DNA of 64,000 nt. Source: Lichenostomus cassidix. Taxonomy: Eukaryota > Chordata > Aves > Passeriformes > Meliphagidae. Within the stretch, counting starts at the first letter, position 1, and each line of letters opens with the position of its first letter. The stretch spans positions 26,563,944 through 26,627,943 of the forward strand of contig CM039188.1 of the NCBI GenBank assembly GCA_008360975.2. Reading direction: 5' to 3'. Below the pieces are notes generated by a model, which saw nothing but the letters and a program-made list of their open reading frames with translations, was not told where the DNA came from and did no database searches. Both the position numbers and the translations under genes were made by a program. Positions 42,601-57,600 of this stretch are shown piece after piece.

Positions 42601-45600
42601 CCTCTAGTTCCTTTTTAAAATCTGAGTGACAAAATTCTTCCCAGATACACATGACAAATATGCAGCAGCACCATATGTGTGGCTCCTAGGAGAAAACGAT
42701 GCCTTGCCAGGAAGCCAGAGAGCGCAGATGTGTCATGTGAATCAAAGCAGAACCCTTTTTCCCATATCTACACAAAATAGGTAATGTCCTATTTTCAGCT
42801 GATGCCAAACCCCATTAATTTTAGACAGCTCACGTGTTCACACATACAGAAATAGTCACATAAGCAGGAGACGCTTGGCAGGGCAAGCAGTCAGCTACAG
42901 GCACAGGGGGTGTCTCAGCAGAACCCAGTGCCAGTTATTTAGAGCTACACATCACAGAGACATGAAATTCTGCTGCACAACTGGTAAAAAAAAGGCAGCA
43001 ACCAAGCACTTAGATTTGGGGCCTCTTTGTCAGCACAAGCACACACTGGCTAGGTGGGGATCCATTTTATTACATGTACAAAGTAACCTCAATTCCCTGC
43101 TGATGTTACTGCAATTCAAGAGAAATATATTAATAACTCTTTGCTCTGCTATCCCAAGAATAAAGCAATTCTTACGCTGGGACTGGGAAACTACTTTAGC
43201 CCGGCTGCGGCCTCGAGTGTCAGCAGGAGTTGAGGTGACGCTTGTGGCACTGCCAGAGCTCTGCCTCCTGGTACGGATCCGACCTGCAGGAATGCAAAGA
43301 CAATCACACTGTTAACAAGCTTCTTACAAAGGCAGCAGCAGCATCTAACACACTATACACACAATTACCCAGGGTACAAAAGAGTTTTACAGGGAGAGGC
43401 AACACCTTTTATTAGGCTGGCTGAGATGCAGGGGAGGGAGTGGAAAGAGCCACAGTCCATGAGTCCAAAACCTTTGCTTTCTGTAATGCTACCAGCCAGT
43501 TTAATTACAAAATATTACCTCTCTATAGCCTTTGCTTCTGCTCTATAGTAGCTTCTTTACAAAGGATCAACAACAAAAAATTTCAAGTCTCCTAAATGCA
43601 GCTTCCTGTATCAAATTATTACTTTCTGACAAGGTGATCACCCTTTCAGAGACAGGTGTGACAGATGCCCTCCCAAATTCCATCGCTGGGATTTCCAACT
43701 AGCTGTCTGGTGCTTCATATCCTGCTCCACCTGTGCAGGCTGGCATGCTCTCCTGTGACAGTCCGTCAACGCAGTCTGATCACACTTTTATTTCAGGCTC
43801 ATTGAATTTTCCCTGCTGTTTACAGGTCCAGCATATTTATCCAGCGATCAGTGTAACTTTACTTGTAATGGAGAGCCCTATTTAACACAATCAATGTGGA
43901 GGAAAACAGAGTCTGTGTGCCTTCTCTTTATTTAAACAGAGAATGGATATAAAGTCTCAAAGTGTTCTTGGTCCTTGTTCTGTAATTTCCTCATGAAAAA
44001 GCCACAGAAATTTGAGCTAGAAAAGCTTACAGGGTCATCAGTTCATCCCCTTCCTGGGGCAGGGCTGTTTCCTACAGAATGTTCTTTCCACTGCTAAGCT
44101 CTCTCTAGTTAATGGGAAAGAAATGATAATTAGGAGTAACACAAAGAAAGCCTCCATCAATACTTTTCAACACATCAGTTCTTAGCCAAGTCTGAAGTTT
44201 TTTCTCAGGACTCATGCCAGTGCTATCCTGCATTCAGAGGATGACTTCAAGTTTCAGACACAATAATAAAAGGAAAAAACCCACAGCAGGTAAGAGAAGA
44301 GTCTAGACAACTGCACCCTCTGTTTATAGATACTCATCTCCTGCCTTCTGTCTCTACCATAAGCATACAGAGAAATATGAACAGGGAGACACACACTTCC
44401 CACCCAAAAAAACCCACTTCACATAAGGCACACATGCAGGACAAGACAATGGCAAGCAGCCCAGACAGAGCGATTGGGAGCTATGTTCCCTCTCTGAGCT
44501 CTCAAAATATTCACAACATAGCCTGCAAGCTTCTGCTAGACACAAAGTGACAAGGAGATGCTTAACTTGGAGAATAAAGGCCAAACTCATTTGCAAGGAA
44601 AAAAGCCTACAAGACAGCTCTACTTCAAACCTCTCCACTAAAATTAGTTTTAAAACAGCTCAGCAGGCAAAGTACAGGTATGTACATTCAAACAATTGTT
44701 TATAGACAAGACACAGAAGAAATCACCAGCATAAAACTGGGAAAACACAAACAAAACTTTTTAACCACTGGCTCAATTGAACAAGCTCTGAGCACACCCA
44801 TGTGGGTCTAACAGCCATGAAACTGCAGCCATTAGGCTGCTGATGTCTTCTTACAACCAGCAAGGCTGCAGATTCCTCTGCTCTGGGGCACTCCTTCCCC
44901 TTACAAAGGGTAAGCCTGATGCACCACCAGAGGCAGTTCTAGAGCTCTCTGCCAGCCTGATCCCACCCCATGCAAGTCTGTCTTCTCACAGCTATACACA
45001 GGTGAGAAGAGCCACTCTGTCACTTGCTAATGAGGTATGGACCCAAAAGCCCAACACAGGCTCCAAGGAAGACAGGCACAGGGAAGGAGGCAGACAGACA
45101 TCGTGCTCCTCTCAGAAGCCTCAAGGCTTCCCTTCATTTCTACCAGGAGGGCATCACAGTAAGACAATAAATTAAATCTGACCAGTCTTAGGAATCAGTA
45201 ATGTAATTCATTTACATCCTTCCAGAAGGCCAACAGGAGGCCTTGGCATTGCAGGAAGTCCTAGGGGGAAATCAAACTGAAATTCAACATTACACACAGA
45301 AACAGACAGTACTGGAAGACTATTTAATGATGTGCATGGGCCAAGAATGGGTGAGAAGGGACTGCTGCCTCCTCCTCTTACACAAAGGCCACTAAAGATC
45401 CTCAAAATTTCCTGGATTTTTCTGCATCTGCAAAGGGTGGTTTTTTTCTTCTCTTGCAACTTCATCAGTAGGTGACTAAAAAGGGAAAAACTGGGACAAT
45501 ACATGCGACTCTTCCACCTTAAGAAATACAAAGCCTAAAATAATATATAAACTGAAACCGAGATTAGCTCCTGAAATCAATTCCAGAGGCTTTAAAAAAT

Positions 45601-48600
45601 AAAACTAAACTAATGCATCCAACTTAATTAACATGTGATTATCAGCAGGACTGGAAACAGAGAACTCAGCCCTATTGTGAAACTCCTGAGGGCTAGAGGA
45701 CAGATTCCTACCAACCTCTGCGGTTTCTGAATGAATGCCCAGGAACAAAATTCTGCTTCCTTTTGGACTGGTACATTTGCACACTGTTTTAGGCCTACTG
45801 GGTGTCAGAGAGAACAATGTAAGAGAAGTTGCTCTTCCACAGGAGGAACTGAGTCTCAATACTGATACTGGTTTTCTCATCCTTTTAAAAACGCTGACAA
45901 GCATTTGAACTAGCACTGCACTGGACTTGCACAGTGCAAATGGATTTTAATATATATTACACCAAGTACAGCCTGCATGTATAGTAGTTAATCTATACAA
46001 CACAAATGTGTCTTCTACATTCCCCCAGGAATTTCATTTGCTAACAAGAGTCTGCATTCACATCCAAAAGTTATTTGCACATAAGACTATGTGTGTGGCT
46101 TTATCTCTATCATTCTAACCCAGACAGAAAAACTAATTTCAAGCAGGACTAGACATATCAAGTTAGTTATTTAGACTTTTTTGTTGTTCTTAAATTCAAG
46201 CAAACACCTCCCCTCCCAAAACTTCTTTGCTTTCAAGTGGGTTTGTCTCCATATCTAGCTCAAACTGCAGATGTAGCAATCCGTATTTCATAACCATTAT
46301 TTTTCTGCTGCTTTTAAAAGCATTACTGCATCCTAACAACAACAGCACAGCAAATGAACAGATAAACACTGCCCCAACAAGTTTCCAAAAACCACAAAAA
46401 TATTTCCATTAAAAAGTCCTTGATCTAAATTTCACCTGTTTCACATTGCTGTTGGTACAGAAAGATTTTGAAAGACTCCTATAAATGCTTTGTGTTAAGA
46501 AATCATTTCTGGATTTTTAAGAGGTTTTGGTTTTATTTTTTGAAGTTATTGTCATTTTTACATTTTTACATTTTACATTTTTACATTTTTACATTTTACA
46601 TTTCTAAAGAGTGGTTCAGAATCAACCCTGAAATGTCTAACAAATGCATAAACCTGGAAAGGTTGTTTTGTTTTTTTCTTAGAAAAGGAACAGGGGAAGG
46701 AAGATTCTATGATAACATTTGTGCTTTACAAGAGGCTTCACCTGGCAGGCTGTTCTGAGCCCTCTGGGTGGATACTGCAGCATCCCCATTCCCCAGTGCT
46801 CAGAACAGTCACAGGCTTTATGACACTCAGTCTGTGTATCACACTGAAGAAAATGGTTTTCAAATAGTCTAGAAATTGTATGAAACAGTTCCACAGCTCG
46901 GTTTAATCAATTCCATGCTGTGAATAGTGACACCTACAACCACACAAGTTATACATGGAAGCACTGGGACAACAATGGTCTCTCCAGGGATCAGGTTAAT
47001 GCATTTAGGTTACCCAGCACTGGGGATTTTGCCCCACTTGGAGAAACACGTTCCTTAAAGAGCCTCTAGGACCCCCTAGCTGTATCACTGCTAAATGACA
47101 CATGGACATGGGAGACACACAGAGATTGATGAAAAACATGCTTTACAGATAAATCTTTAAAAAACTTTTTACAACCACCACTAGAATGGTTTCCATGCAT
47201 ATTTAGCACTTGTCCAACAATGAAAAGACCTGACTCCACTCTCCCTGAGAAACACCTGATCCTCACTGGAAACATGAATAAGGCTGTGCTGCCTCTGGGT
47301 CTTGCAGGAGAGCTCCCTCCAGAGCAGAGGACTCAGTGAACAACAGTCACTCCACTTTGCCCTACACAAACAAACACAGGTAAATCAACTCAACACTTGC
47401 AAAGGGAAGGACCAAGAGAAGTAAGAAACCTACTACCTGAGCAGTTCCACATAAGATATCACAGTCAGGCATCACTTTGAATCAAGCCTCACCCTTAAGG
47501 ACAAGGGAGAACTAATTTAAGGCAGAGAAAAAAACAGGAATGGCGATTTCTTTTGAACTTGTGTTACTCCCAAAGCCTTTGATAAGGCATTCAAGGCATC
47601 CACCTGAGCCTAAATTATCTGAAAACTGTAGCAAACCCCATTTTGTTGCCTTTCTGGTGAATACTAAGAACTATTAAAATTGTGCCACTAACTGCAAACT
47701 TTTCATTTTGTTTTAAGTTTGCCAGTCGCAGGTCAAACCAGCAATTATGCTTTCCTTTTGCAGAAAGACTTGTCTGAAGGGCCTGAATTTATGCTTGCTT
47801 TGAAAAAAAGATAACAGAAATGCTCTGAACCATTCTTCTGTAATGAAAGCCAGCATTATGCACCCTTTTAAAATAGTCCTTGAAAAGCCATTTAATGATA
47901 AAATAAGCAGAAATTTTTCTAAGGTTTCCCTTTAATCAGGTATAACAAACATGGCACAAGTGCCACCTCCCCAGCACTAGCTGCAAAGACCAAGACTAAA
48001 AAGGTTTATCTATTTTGAGCTTTCTATGCATAAAGCCCTGAATGAAGTTCAAGAGATGTCCACACATGAAGGGTCAGGGCCATCCAGGCATACCTGTGCA
48101 CTGCATGAAGACCTGCACAGCTCTCACTGGTATACAGACTCACCTACCTTTCCACAAGGAAGTGCATTTCAACTGGGATGCCACAACTTAAAACCAAAGG
48201 ACTGATAATCAGCTCTTAGTTTGCATTCTTGCCACTGGCATCACCTACTCTGTCTTGTTTGTTTTTTAGAGCTGCCTGACTCCAAACCAAAGCACTGAGG
48301 AGAACCAAGGGCAAAGCAGATGGGAACTGCCAAATCCACACAATGCTGGCTCCTGGCTGAGGGGAATGAGAATTTTACAATGTAGCTACACAAAGCCATA
48401 ATGGCAACCAGACTGCAGATTTAATGTCAAGCTGAACCGCACAAAAGGACACAGGGATTTTCTCTTAAATTACTTACTGGTGACCTGCAAAAAATCCAAA
48501 ACAAACCACAGGGGCATGAGTGTAGATGATGCTTCCGCTTTATGTTCTGCTTCCTCCTGTATTTCCAGAGCAAGAGGGTGTTTTTCTCTTCTTCAGCCCT

Positions 48601-51600
48601 CTTAATTTTTACATTTATGTCAAGAACAGAAAATTTTGCCTTCCCTGTACTCAATCTGCAAGACCAGAATTGGCAGAAGGCCTTACTCAGCTTCATCATT
48701 CAAATGTAGAACACACTGAATCCTGAAGGTTTTTTCCCCCTGAACTATTTCAAAGGAAAACAAAGATGAAGAGTTTCAAACAGTGATTAAACTCATTCTC
48801 AAAGTACTCTGTCTGTAGTGTACTGTGTAGTTTTAATTCTCCCTGATCCTCCTTCTCAAAAAAGAGAGAATCCTATGGCAAAAAGAAGATACAAAATTTG
48901 GTATTTAACACTTAGGGAATAGCAAACTCAGTATCTGAAAGTTCATACCAATGTTCCCTGCCCCAAGCAACTTGCTGGTTTCTATTACAGATTTTTACCA
49001 AACCAAATCTGCTCCTAATGTAACTGATTTGAAAACAATAACCAAATAAAAACCCCACCCTTTTGCATTATGACAATAAAGTATTTAATAAAACTAAAAA
49101 TAGAGGTATTCCACAGGACAGCTGTTGTAACAGGCCTCCACAAACATTATAGCCAAGAAGAGGATTGAAAGCTGCACAGGGTATTTCATATAGAACATTA
49201 AACCATCAACATTTTAAATGTAGGCCAAAATCAGAAAGGTTTCAGAACTAAGAAGAAAGGAAGAAAAGGGTCAACAATTAACAAAAAAAAAAAAAACAAA
49301 AACAAAGAAAAAAAAAAAAAAGCTCAGGTATTACAACAACTTGGGAGTTTTCATCTAACTCATGAATGATTCAGAAATACAGGTTTCAGGACAACTTCAT
49401 ATTCCTTATCACTGACAGATCACAAAGTGCAAACACTTCCCACTTCCTGCTCAAGATGCAGAGGTCAGCTCATCTCTCAACACTAAGTATCATTTCCAAA
49501 AATGGTAGAGACCTTTCCCTTTAATGAATCAATGCATCACTAACAGTAAGAAAAGTAACACAGATGTCACAACAGCACAGTGGCACTTCTCAGATCACCA
49601 CATCCAAATACAAGCAGCCATCAAAGATATAAACACAGTCCCACAAGACAGTAATAGATCCCTTGAAAAGAGACTTGCACTGGGAAAAAAAAGGCTTTGA
49701 TGGAGATTGTGGTATCTTCATTCTGTGCAGAAAACATTCTTGTTTTCAACTCCTGTCTACCTCAGAAAAAGTGATTTCCAAATGATTTGTTTTTGCTGGA
49801 GAAATAAGAAATAAAGAACAAGGTCTGACTACAAGCCAGAAAAACAGACTGGGATCCTTCTCAAACTAGCAGGCTCGGAGTTCTAGTAAAAAAAGCCTTT
49901 TCTTCAACTGTCTTTGGTGTAAGCCATCTTACTCAGACAGTTAACAACTAAAAGAGAGGGCTCAGGTTTAAAGAGGGTGACTAAATATTCCTTCCCTAGA
50001 GATCATTGTTTACTGTCCTCATTTTTCTGCCATGTGATCATCTCACTCAATTCTCTCACTGCCCAGTCTCTTCCCAAAAGCATTTGGCAGTTGTGACCTG
50101 AGCTTTGGATGGAAAAACACAGCAAATCTTTACACATCAAGGAGAATAGAAATCACAAGCCTTGTGTTGTTTGGGGGATTTTTGTTATTGCTGGGGTTTT
50201 TTTTTAGTCTGTACACAGGTCACCTTCAACCAAAAGCAGTGCTTTAAATAGAGAAACCCACGTACAACTTAGTGACCAGAGTCGAAAAGCAGACTAATGG
50301 TTACTGGCAGGGAGGAGCTCAAAGAGAAAGTGAAGAATACCCCATGGCATCAAAATGAGCAGGACAACCATGCAACACTTCATGCAGGTCACCAGTGAAC
50401 ATGGATGAGAACCAGGTAACACTTTGAGAACAGAGACCAGGTAGGGTAGTACGACTGTGGACACACCTCAGTTACACAGAGAGACTGCTTACCCTCGGTT
50501 TTACTGGTAGTACCATCTTTAGGCAAATTAAAGAAAAATAAGGAAAGGGTTAATAGGGAAAAATCAGTAACATCAACAGAAGTGGGTACTATTTATTAGC
50601 TACATAAATATGCAAAAGAAAATTCAAACAATTAAAGAATTAAAAAAGTTTGACCGAGCTGCAAATCAAACCTTGATGTATTAGAAGAAAACACTTTCAG
50701 GTTTTCCCTCCTGCGACAACCAACCTTTGCACAACTCCGTTTTCGTTGTTTGTCTCACAATTTCTCTCATGGGAACGTGCAGATGATAGATGTCCCTACT
50801 AGCTCAAAAGGAAGCAGGATCCTTCAGGAGCATCCATGTTTGCATCACTTAGAGTGAATTTGCTGCTTTTCTCCTAAAGCCTGATTTGGGAACAAGACTG
50901 ACACTGGATTCAGTATCTCAGCTTCAAGGACCAAGTCAGCTTTAAGCAGATACTTTCTCCCTCTTCATTCTTCCTCGTGACACACAACTGTTTGAAGGCA
51001 GTTGAGCTACCGAAGCCAGAGTGCAGCACAACTGAAAAGTGGCTGCAACTCTAAATCCACTATCGTGTGACCAACTTCACATTCTGTAACTACACTTCCA
51101 TGGCAATGTATTTACATCTTGAAGCAAGTATGAACAATTTAGATCAGAGTAAGAATTCAACTTCTGAACTGAATACAAACAACACATCTAAGACAAGGTA
51201 AAACATTTCAGATATGAAAGAAACCTGTCTGAAAAAGTAATCCATAAAAAACATCCCTATGTAATTCACCACTTACATTTTAGTAGATTAAAGAGCAAAT
51301 GCCCTACATGAAGAAGAAGAAACTCCTCAACCAACTCAGTGAAGACAATGTAAACAGCTTAAATCAAGACCACAGACCCCTCAGTTTCCTCCCTGTTGTA
51401 AAGGTAAATCGATGACAAGTCTGGGATTAGATTAGTATGAAACCAGCAGAATGAGAAACAAGCTCAGATGACCAGCCCTGCTCACAACCAAGATGAAGCT
51501 CAGCAAGTATGGTGTCAATCACTGCCTTGCATTTCCTCCTCCATGACTCCTTCGATGGCAACTCCAGGAGAGAAAGATCCAATGCAAAGTTTGTTTTAAG

Positions 51601-54600
51601 AAACCCTGAGACACCTGAAGGCAATACACAAGGCTCTGAGGGAATAATGTGACACGTGGCTGTAAGCCAAAGAGTCAGCATAAGGAACAGATACTTATAC
51701 CCTGCCCAGTGACACAGTGAGGCTGACCTCCTCTTTGCTTCTAAATCTTTCTCTTCTATGAAACAGAAAGGAAGCAAACGCAACTACGATGTACTATTCA
51801 AAGCATAAAACAATTAATGGAAAACCAGTTTCAGGAAAGGAGGGGAGGAAGAGAAGGAAAAGAGACAGGGGAAAATGTCAAAAGGAATTGAGTAGCATTG
51901 TTCTCAGCAACACCCCTGAACCATAGTACGTTCTGCTCTTCCCCAGAAAGAAGAGTGAGACGCAGATTATTACACAATTCAAAACTGCTGCTTCGAGTCA
52001 GTTCTGTTGTAATTTTTTCTCCTTAATCCCAAAGGGCAAGAGATCACACACTGATCCTGGAGAGCTGGTAACTATCTCAGAGGTACGTTCTTCTAGTCAG
52101 AGTTTATTATTCCAATAAAACTGCAAGGCACTTTCTGCTACTAAAGAATGCTAGCTGCAAGAGTAGAACATGTAGATTTACCTAGTGATGCGTATGACCC
52201 TGGGGGCAAGGCTGCAGCAGAACTGAAGGGGGTGGATGCTCCAGAAGACGTCACTTTTGACTTGGCACTAGCTGCTGCATTCACATCGACGTCACTGCGG
52301 GATCGCTGCAGAGATCCTGGTGTTGACACAGATTTTGTACTTACTGTAGATGCTGCAGATGGGAGTGGGAGATCCAGAATAAAGAAGATTAATTTTTTGA
52401 GCTGTGTGCTTCAAAGAGCCTGACAAGCAGTTTAAAGTACTATTTTTAACACTCCCTGCTGGCACTGAAATATCTCAACTAAGAATGCTTATCAGGGCAA
52501 TGTGGGCTTCCCCACACTGCCTGCAAAGATATTTCATCAATGCTGCCCTGATGCTGCCTCTAAGAACTTTATCAGACACAAGCCTAAACGATAAGATCAA
52601 AAAGACTGTCAGGCCAGTAAAAAGAAATTTCTAACAGAATCCAGATGGGAAAGTTCAACCACAGTACCCATCACTGGCTTGTGAAAGTTGCTGGCCAAAA
52701 CAGACCTGCAGGTCCTTCAGTCCAGGTTCTAATAACTTCCTTCCCAACACCTCATCTTCTCATGAGGATCGTTGCTCCCATCACTTGTTGATGCTCACCC
52801 TCTTAAGCATGAAGCTTGACTACTCAGCTGCAAGCAAACATGCATTTGTGTGCACAGTCAAGTAGGTTACACAACAACATCTCCTTGAATCAAAGGTCTC
52901 AGTAGGGTGTAGTTACAGACAAACCAGACAGAACCCAACCTTAGTCAGGTGTAAAAGGCAGCTTAGCTTCTACCAACAAAGTTTTATCTATTATATATTG
53001 TATTGATATACATATATAAATATATGTATTATTTAGATTACTGTATGCATTTACTTAGGACAGAAAAGCTGTACCTAAATATTCCATCTGACAGAAAAAA
53101 CAGATTAGCAACGAGATGGAATTTAACACTGTAGGACTTGTGTGCAGACACCTCCAGTAAGTGCTGAAACCACAGAGAATAAATAAGAAAAAAATTATAA
53201 AACTGGAGGCACTATTAGACTATGTAGCTGCATGTCTTAGCATCAGCAGCAGCTATTACACAGCTAAATATACTTTGACTACAATTTTCAAAGCTTTTTA
53301 GGCTTCCCTTCAGGTGTAAGAAATTACTGATTTACTAACTTCTTTTAAAAGCATTATTTTATCAGCAGCTGATGCACAGAATATGGTGTAAAACCCAAAA
53401 GTAATTAAAGTTTCTGCATCCTGAGCTGCCATTTTAGGGAGCAGTAAACAGTGATCAAAGTTGGTTTTTGCATATCATAATATCACACTTCCTCAGCAAC
53501 ACTTGAGCACATTTTTCAGCTTCTGTTCTCACCTCTAGATGTAGTACTTCCAGTAGGACTTCTTTTGGCAGACAATGGACGGCTGGAAGTTAATGTAAAC
53601 ATTTATTAAAACAAAACCAGTATTTCGCAGTCATCAAAAGCAGTACAATTCTGTTCCCTCAGTACACAGCTGAATTAATAGGAAATTATTTATATGCAGG
53701 AATAAACTACCAAAACTTGTTAAGAATAAATACAGCACCACCATGAAATTATTTATAAAAGTATAAGGAAATAAATTAGTATTCACATTATTTGTGCAAA
53801 AAGAGATTTTTAAGAACACTTTTTTGTAGATTTACAAACCTACACCAGTTTATTTACACAAGAAAGTTATGGATATTTTTCATATAGTTGTTACACATAA
53901 ATCAAAGGCATTTGGAACCTAAGTTGACTGTATATCTGAGAGTAGCTAAAATACATACATTCAACAGAAGAGTTACATGTTGACTTTGCAGTTACAACTC
54001 AAGTTTAATTTAGTCATTTTTTTCTCTTGTATGGAAAGAGACAGACTTACACCTCTAGGATTAATGCTAAATGCAGCACTTCAATCTAAGCACTTCTTTA
54101 AGCACACCCGAAAGGAATAATAGTATCTACTGAGTATGAATAGCTTCCTAGAAAACTATTTATGGAGTCAAGATAATGATTCTATTTTTTTAAAACCATC
54201 ACAGGGTTTTGCTGGCTTTTTATTTTCATACAGCATTAGGTTAAAAAGAAAAATTGGAGTAACCAAGTGTAGAGTCCAAATAATGACCAGATGAGACAAA
54301 GCAATCTGATGGCTCCTTTCAATTCAATGGAGCTGTCTGTCAGCAGTTGTTTAAATGGAAAGGTAATGAAACAAAGCCTTACTTGAGACTCTCCTGGGAG
54401 CTGGAGGAGGAGCGATCCGACTGTGGCAAGGACACGATGCTGTCAGAGTTCTTCAGATGTGACTGCAGGGCCTTCTGGTAGGAAGACTCCAAGGTGTGGT
54501 ACAAATGCTCTGCCTCTCGGCTGAAGTGACTGTGGAAACCCCAGTAGCACCTGGAAACAAGGCACAGCACTGTGAACAAGCCCTTGCCATGTTTTAGGGG

Positions 54601-57600
54601 GTTGTGGAGCAAAGGCACAGCCAGAGCCCTTCTCACTGTTGCCATTAGTGGCCTTGTTAGCCTTGTTAGCCCAGTCATTCAACCACATACTGCCCTGGTA
54701 CATTTAGAACAGATCAGTTTTTTTCAACTCATTGTATTGCTCAAACAGCTGCACAAAAGACAAACCAAATGAAAGAACCATTTGGTGCATTTGTTTTAAA
54801 AACACAAGTAGCCAACAAAGCTTTATTAGGGAAGAAACCCTCATCCCTCCAGCTGTCTACTGTACACAGGAGAGTGCAAACCCACCACACTGACACTAGT
54901 TTGGGACTGGGTGTGCAATAGCTGCTTCAAAAACATGCCAAAGGCAGAGCACACATGCATGGGCCTGATTCAGGAAAGCACCAGCTGCTGTTTTCTTCCT
55001 TAACTTTAACAAACAGCTCTCCAAGAATCTGCAGAGACAAGTCTCTGTACTGAGCTGAGGCAGTCTACTGTCTTTTTGGAAAGAAACAAGAAGTAAAAGG
55101 AAAGAGATGCTCACATGGATTTCAAATTAGTGCCATGCTGAAAATAAAAGAGCATTTTAAGATGAGGGAAGAATTCCTCTATGGTCCAAACCTCCCAGCT
55201 GATGGCTAAACACCATTCACTCTTGGCACAAAGGAGATGAAGACTCTCAGTACTTTTCAGGGGGCAACTGATGAACAGTTTAAGAGTAAGATCATTAGCT
55301 CAAATAAATCAGGAATTGTTTCTGTGTGACAGCCAGTCCTCAGAGAAGCCACATGCATTCTCATATCACTAGAAGAAAACAAATTTCTGTCTCACAATCA
55401 GGCATGCTGCTATTTAATAAACATGGGAAGAGAGAATTAAGCATGCTCTCTGAAGTCCCATGCCATTCTCCCTGCTGTCTATTCAGCTTAACTAGTCACC
55501 TGCTGTGAAGTCTCAGTGACTACTGTAATTTTCAGTGATGGACATGCTGCCTCTCAAAAGGATGTAAGCAGTCCTACTGTGAAACACCACTGTTTATAAC
55601 ACAGCATTTAGATTAATAAAATTTATTGTTCATTGTTTTCATGTTTTATGCCATCCTCTTTCTGCAGAAAAATGTTCCTGTAGTGTTCTGCTCAGAAAAG
55701 CATGAACCTGGTATATCAGCATACTAGTGTAAGTATGATCACATTAATTAAAATGCATTGACATCTTCAACAGAAGAAAATTAATTGTAAATACTAAAAT
55801 TTCCTATAGATTACACAGGGGCTTTTTCAATGTCATAAAATACTACCTTAATTTAGGATACTATTTAGCAGCGGACTTGCACAAGGACTTTTATTTCAAG
55901 AGTAGCAAATAACAATAGAATAGACTATTTCAATTGGATGGGACCTGCAAGGAACATCTAGTCCAGCTGCCTGACCAATGAACAGTTGACCAAAAGTTAA
56001 AGCCTGTTGTTAAGGGCATTGTCCAAATGCCCCTGAAACATTGACAGATTCAAGGCATTGAAACCTCTCTGGGAAGCCTGTTCCAGTGTTCGACCACCCT
56101 CTTGGTGGAGAAATGCTTCCTGATGTCCAGTCAGAACTGCCCCAGCACAGTTTTAAAGCACTCCTAGGTGTCTATCACTGGATCCTAGGAGGAAAGGATC
56201 AGCACTTCCCTCTCCATTTCCTCTCCTCAGGAAGCTGTACAGAATGGTAACTCCTCAACCCCTCTTTTTTCCACTAAATGTGAAGTCAGAAGAATGTGTC
56301 TTGACTGGATTTGTGCCTCAACCATGCAATACCACTGATTCACAAAACAATAAGGGCAAAGAAGGGGAGGAAGAAGAGACACCAACAACAGCTTTCACTT
56401 ACTTTCTTGCCTCTATCCTGGCTTCAGAGTCTGCATCATGAATACCCTTCTTTATTGTTTCAGCTAACACTGATATGTGTCTGAAATAAGAAAGAAAACA
56501 TTATCCAACAGTTCAGAAAGATGTGCCACACTTATAAACAAATGACTAATTTGATTTTGCCTTGGTCTCTGAGAACAAACAGCTCATCACATTTTTCCAT
56601 TTCCATCAAGGATCCTTTGTGACCTTTATTTGTTTTTTCTTCCAAGTCCAGTTTCATTTCACCCACACTGCTGTCTAGGAAACAGCAGCAGCATTCTTCA
56701 TAGGCCTTTACTTAGCTACCCAAACTGCCTGGATTTAAGAACACCCTCCTAAGCCTTAAATAGTCTTGTGCAGTCTAGGGCTAAGAAAATTGTGTCCTAG
56801 TCTCTCCTCCCACAATTACTTAAACTGGTCATCAATTTGAAGTAATGTAGAAGCCTCAGAAGCTCCTGGTAAGACATGTAGCAGCCTTCACCTCATCACC
56901 TCATTTCAGGGTGCAAAAGGAAAAAAGAATCATTGAACAAAAACTCTTGAGTTCAGGGATTTGCTCAGCCAGGTTTGCCAAGGCTGGCATAGGAGACAGA
57001 CTCACCAAACCAACAGAGCTACAGGGGCAAATAGTATGTGTGTATACATGTTTTGTTTTGGTGGTAAGAATATCTCTACTACAGGCACCTAATATCTCCT
57101 AAATGATCCTTTCTCCAGAATTAACTTCCCCAGCTAAGCAGCAGAGAGCAAACCCACTTGTATTCAGAACTTACCTTTCTAAGGAGTGCGTTTGCCACTC
57201 CTGCAACAGCAAGTCTAAAAATTCAAAGCAGCGCCTGAGAGGAAAGAGAGAAGAAATGCTGAGTTTAAGTTAAAAGGGGCACACTGACTTTGCCATACCT
57301 GACTCTAAACAACAGCCATCCAATCGGGAAGCTTTTTGGGACATCAAAATTCAGTGCTGACCCCAATAAAAACATCCACACCTCTAAAAATCCCATTAAT
57401 ACACAGTCTGAAGTATTAACTGGAGGCAGCTCACTACAGACAAGCCTGAAGAAAGGGATTGACTTAAAATCCCAGACGCTTCCTTTCTCATCAAACACGA
57501 TACAGGCCCAGAAGATTTATGCTGATCCTCCATACCTGTTAGTCCAGGCTTCACACAGAAACCTCACAGTTAGCTTCATGTGGGGACAGATCTTTCTGAC

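Larger units (their letters stand above)
43284..50492 (-). other. CLASP1 intron, 7.2 kb
   Basis: Donor GTAAGC, acceptor ATTCCTGCAG. It holds the TGCATG pair, an A-rich tract (49282-49321), a CATTTTTA repeat (46553-46605) and an old CR1-like fragment (43990-44115). I see no other exon. Confidence 0.8.

Noticed and set aside
42875..43315. Plus-strand open frame of 146 codons
   Set aside because: Partly the antisense shadow of CLASP1 exon 43176-43283.
45605..45916. Minus-strand open frame of 103 codons in the CLASP1 direction
   Set aside because: Ser-rich peptide at first suggested a linker exon, but it has no matching splice phase and no CLASP1 isoform segment fits it.
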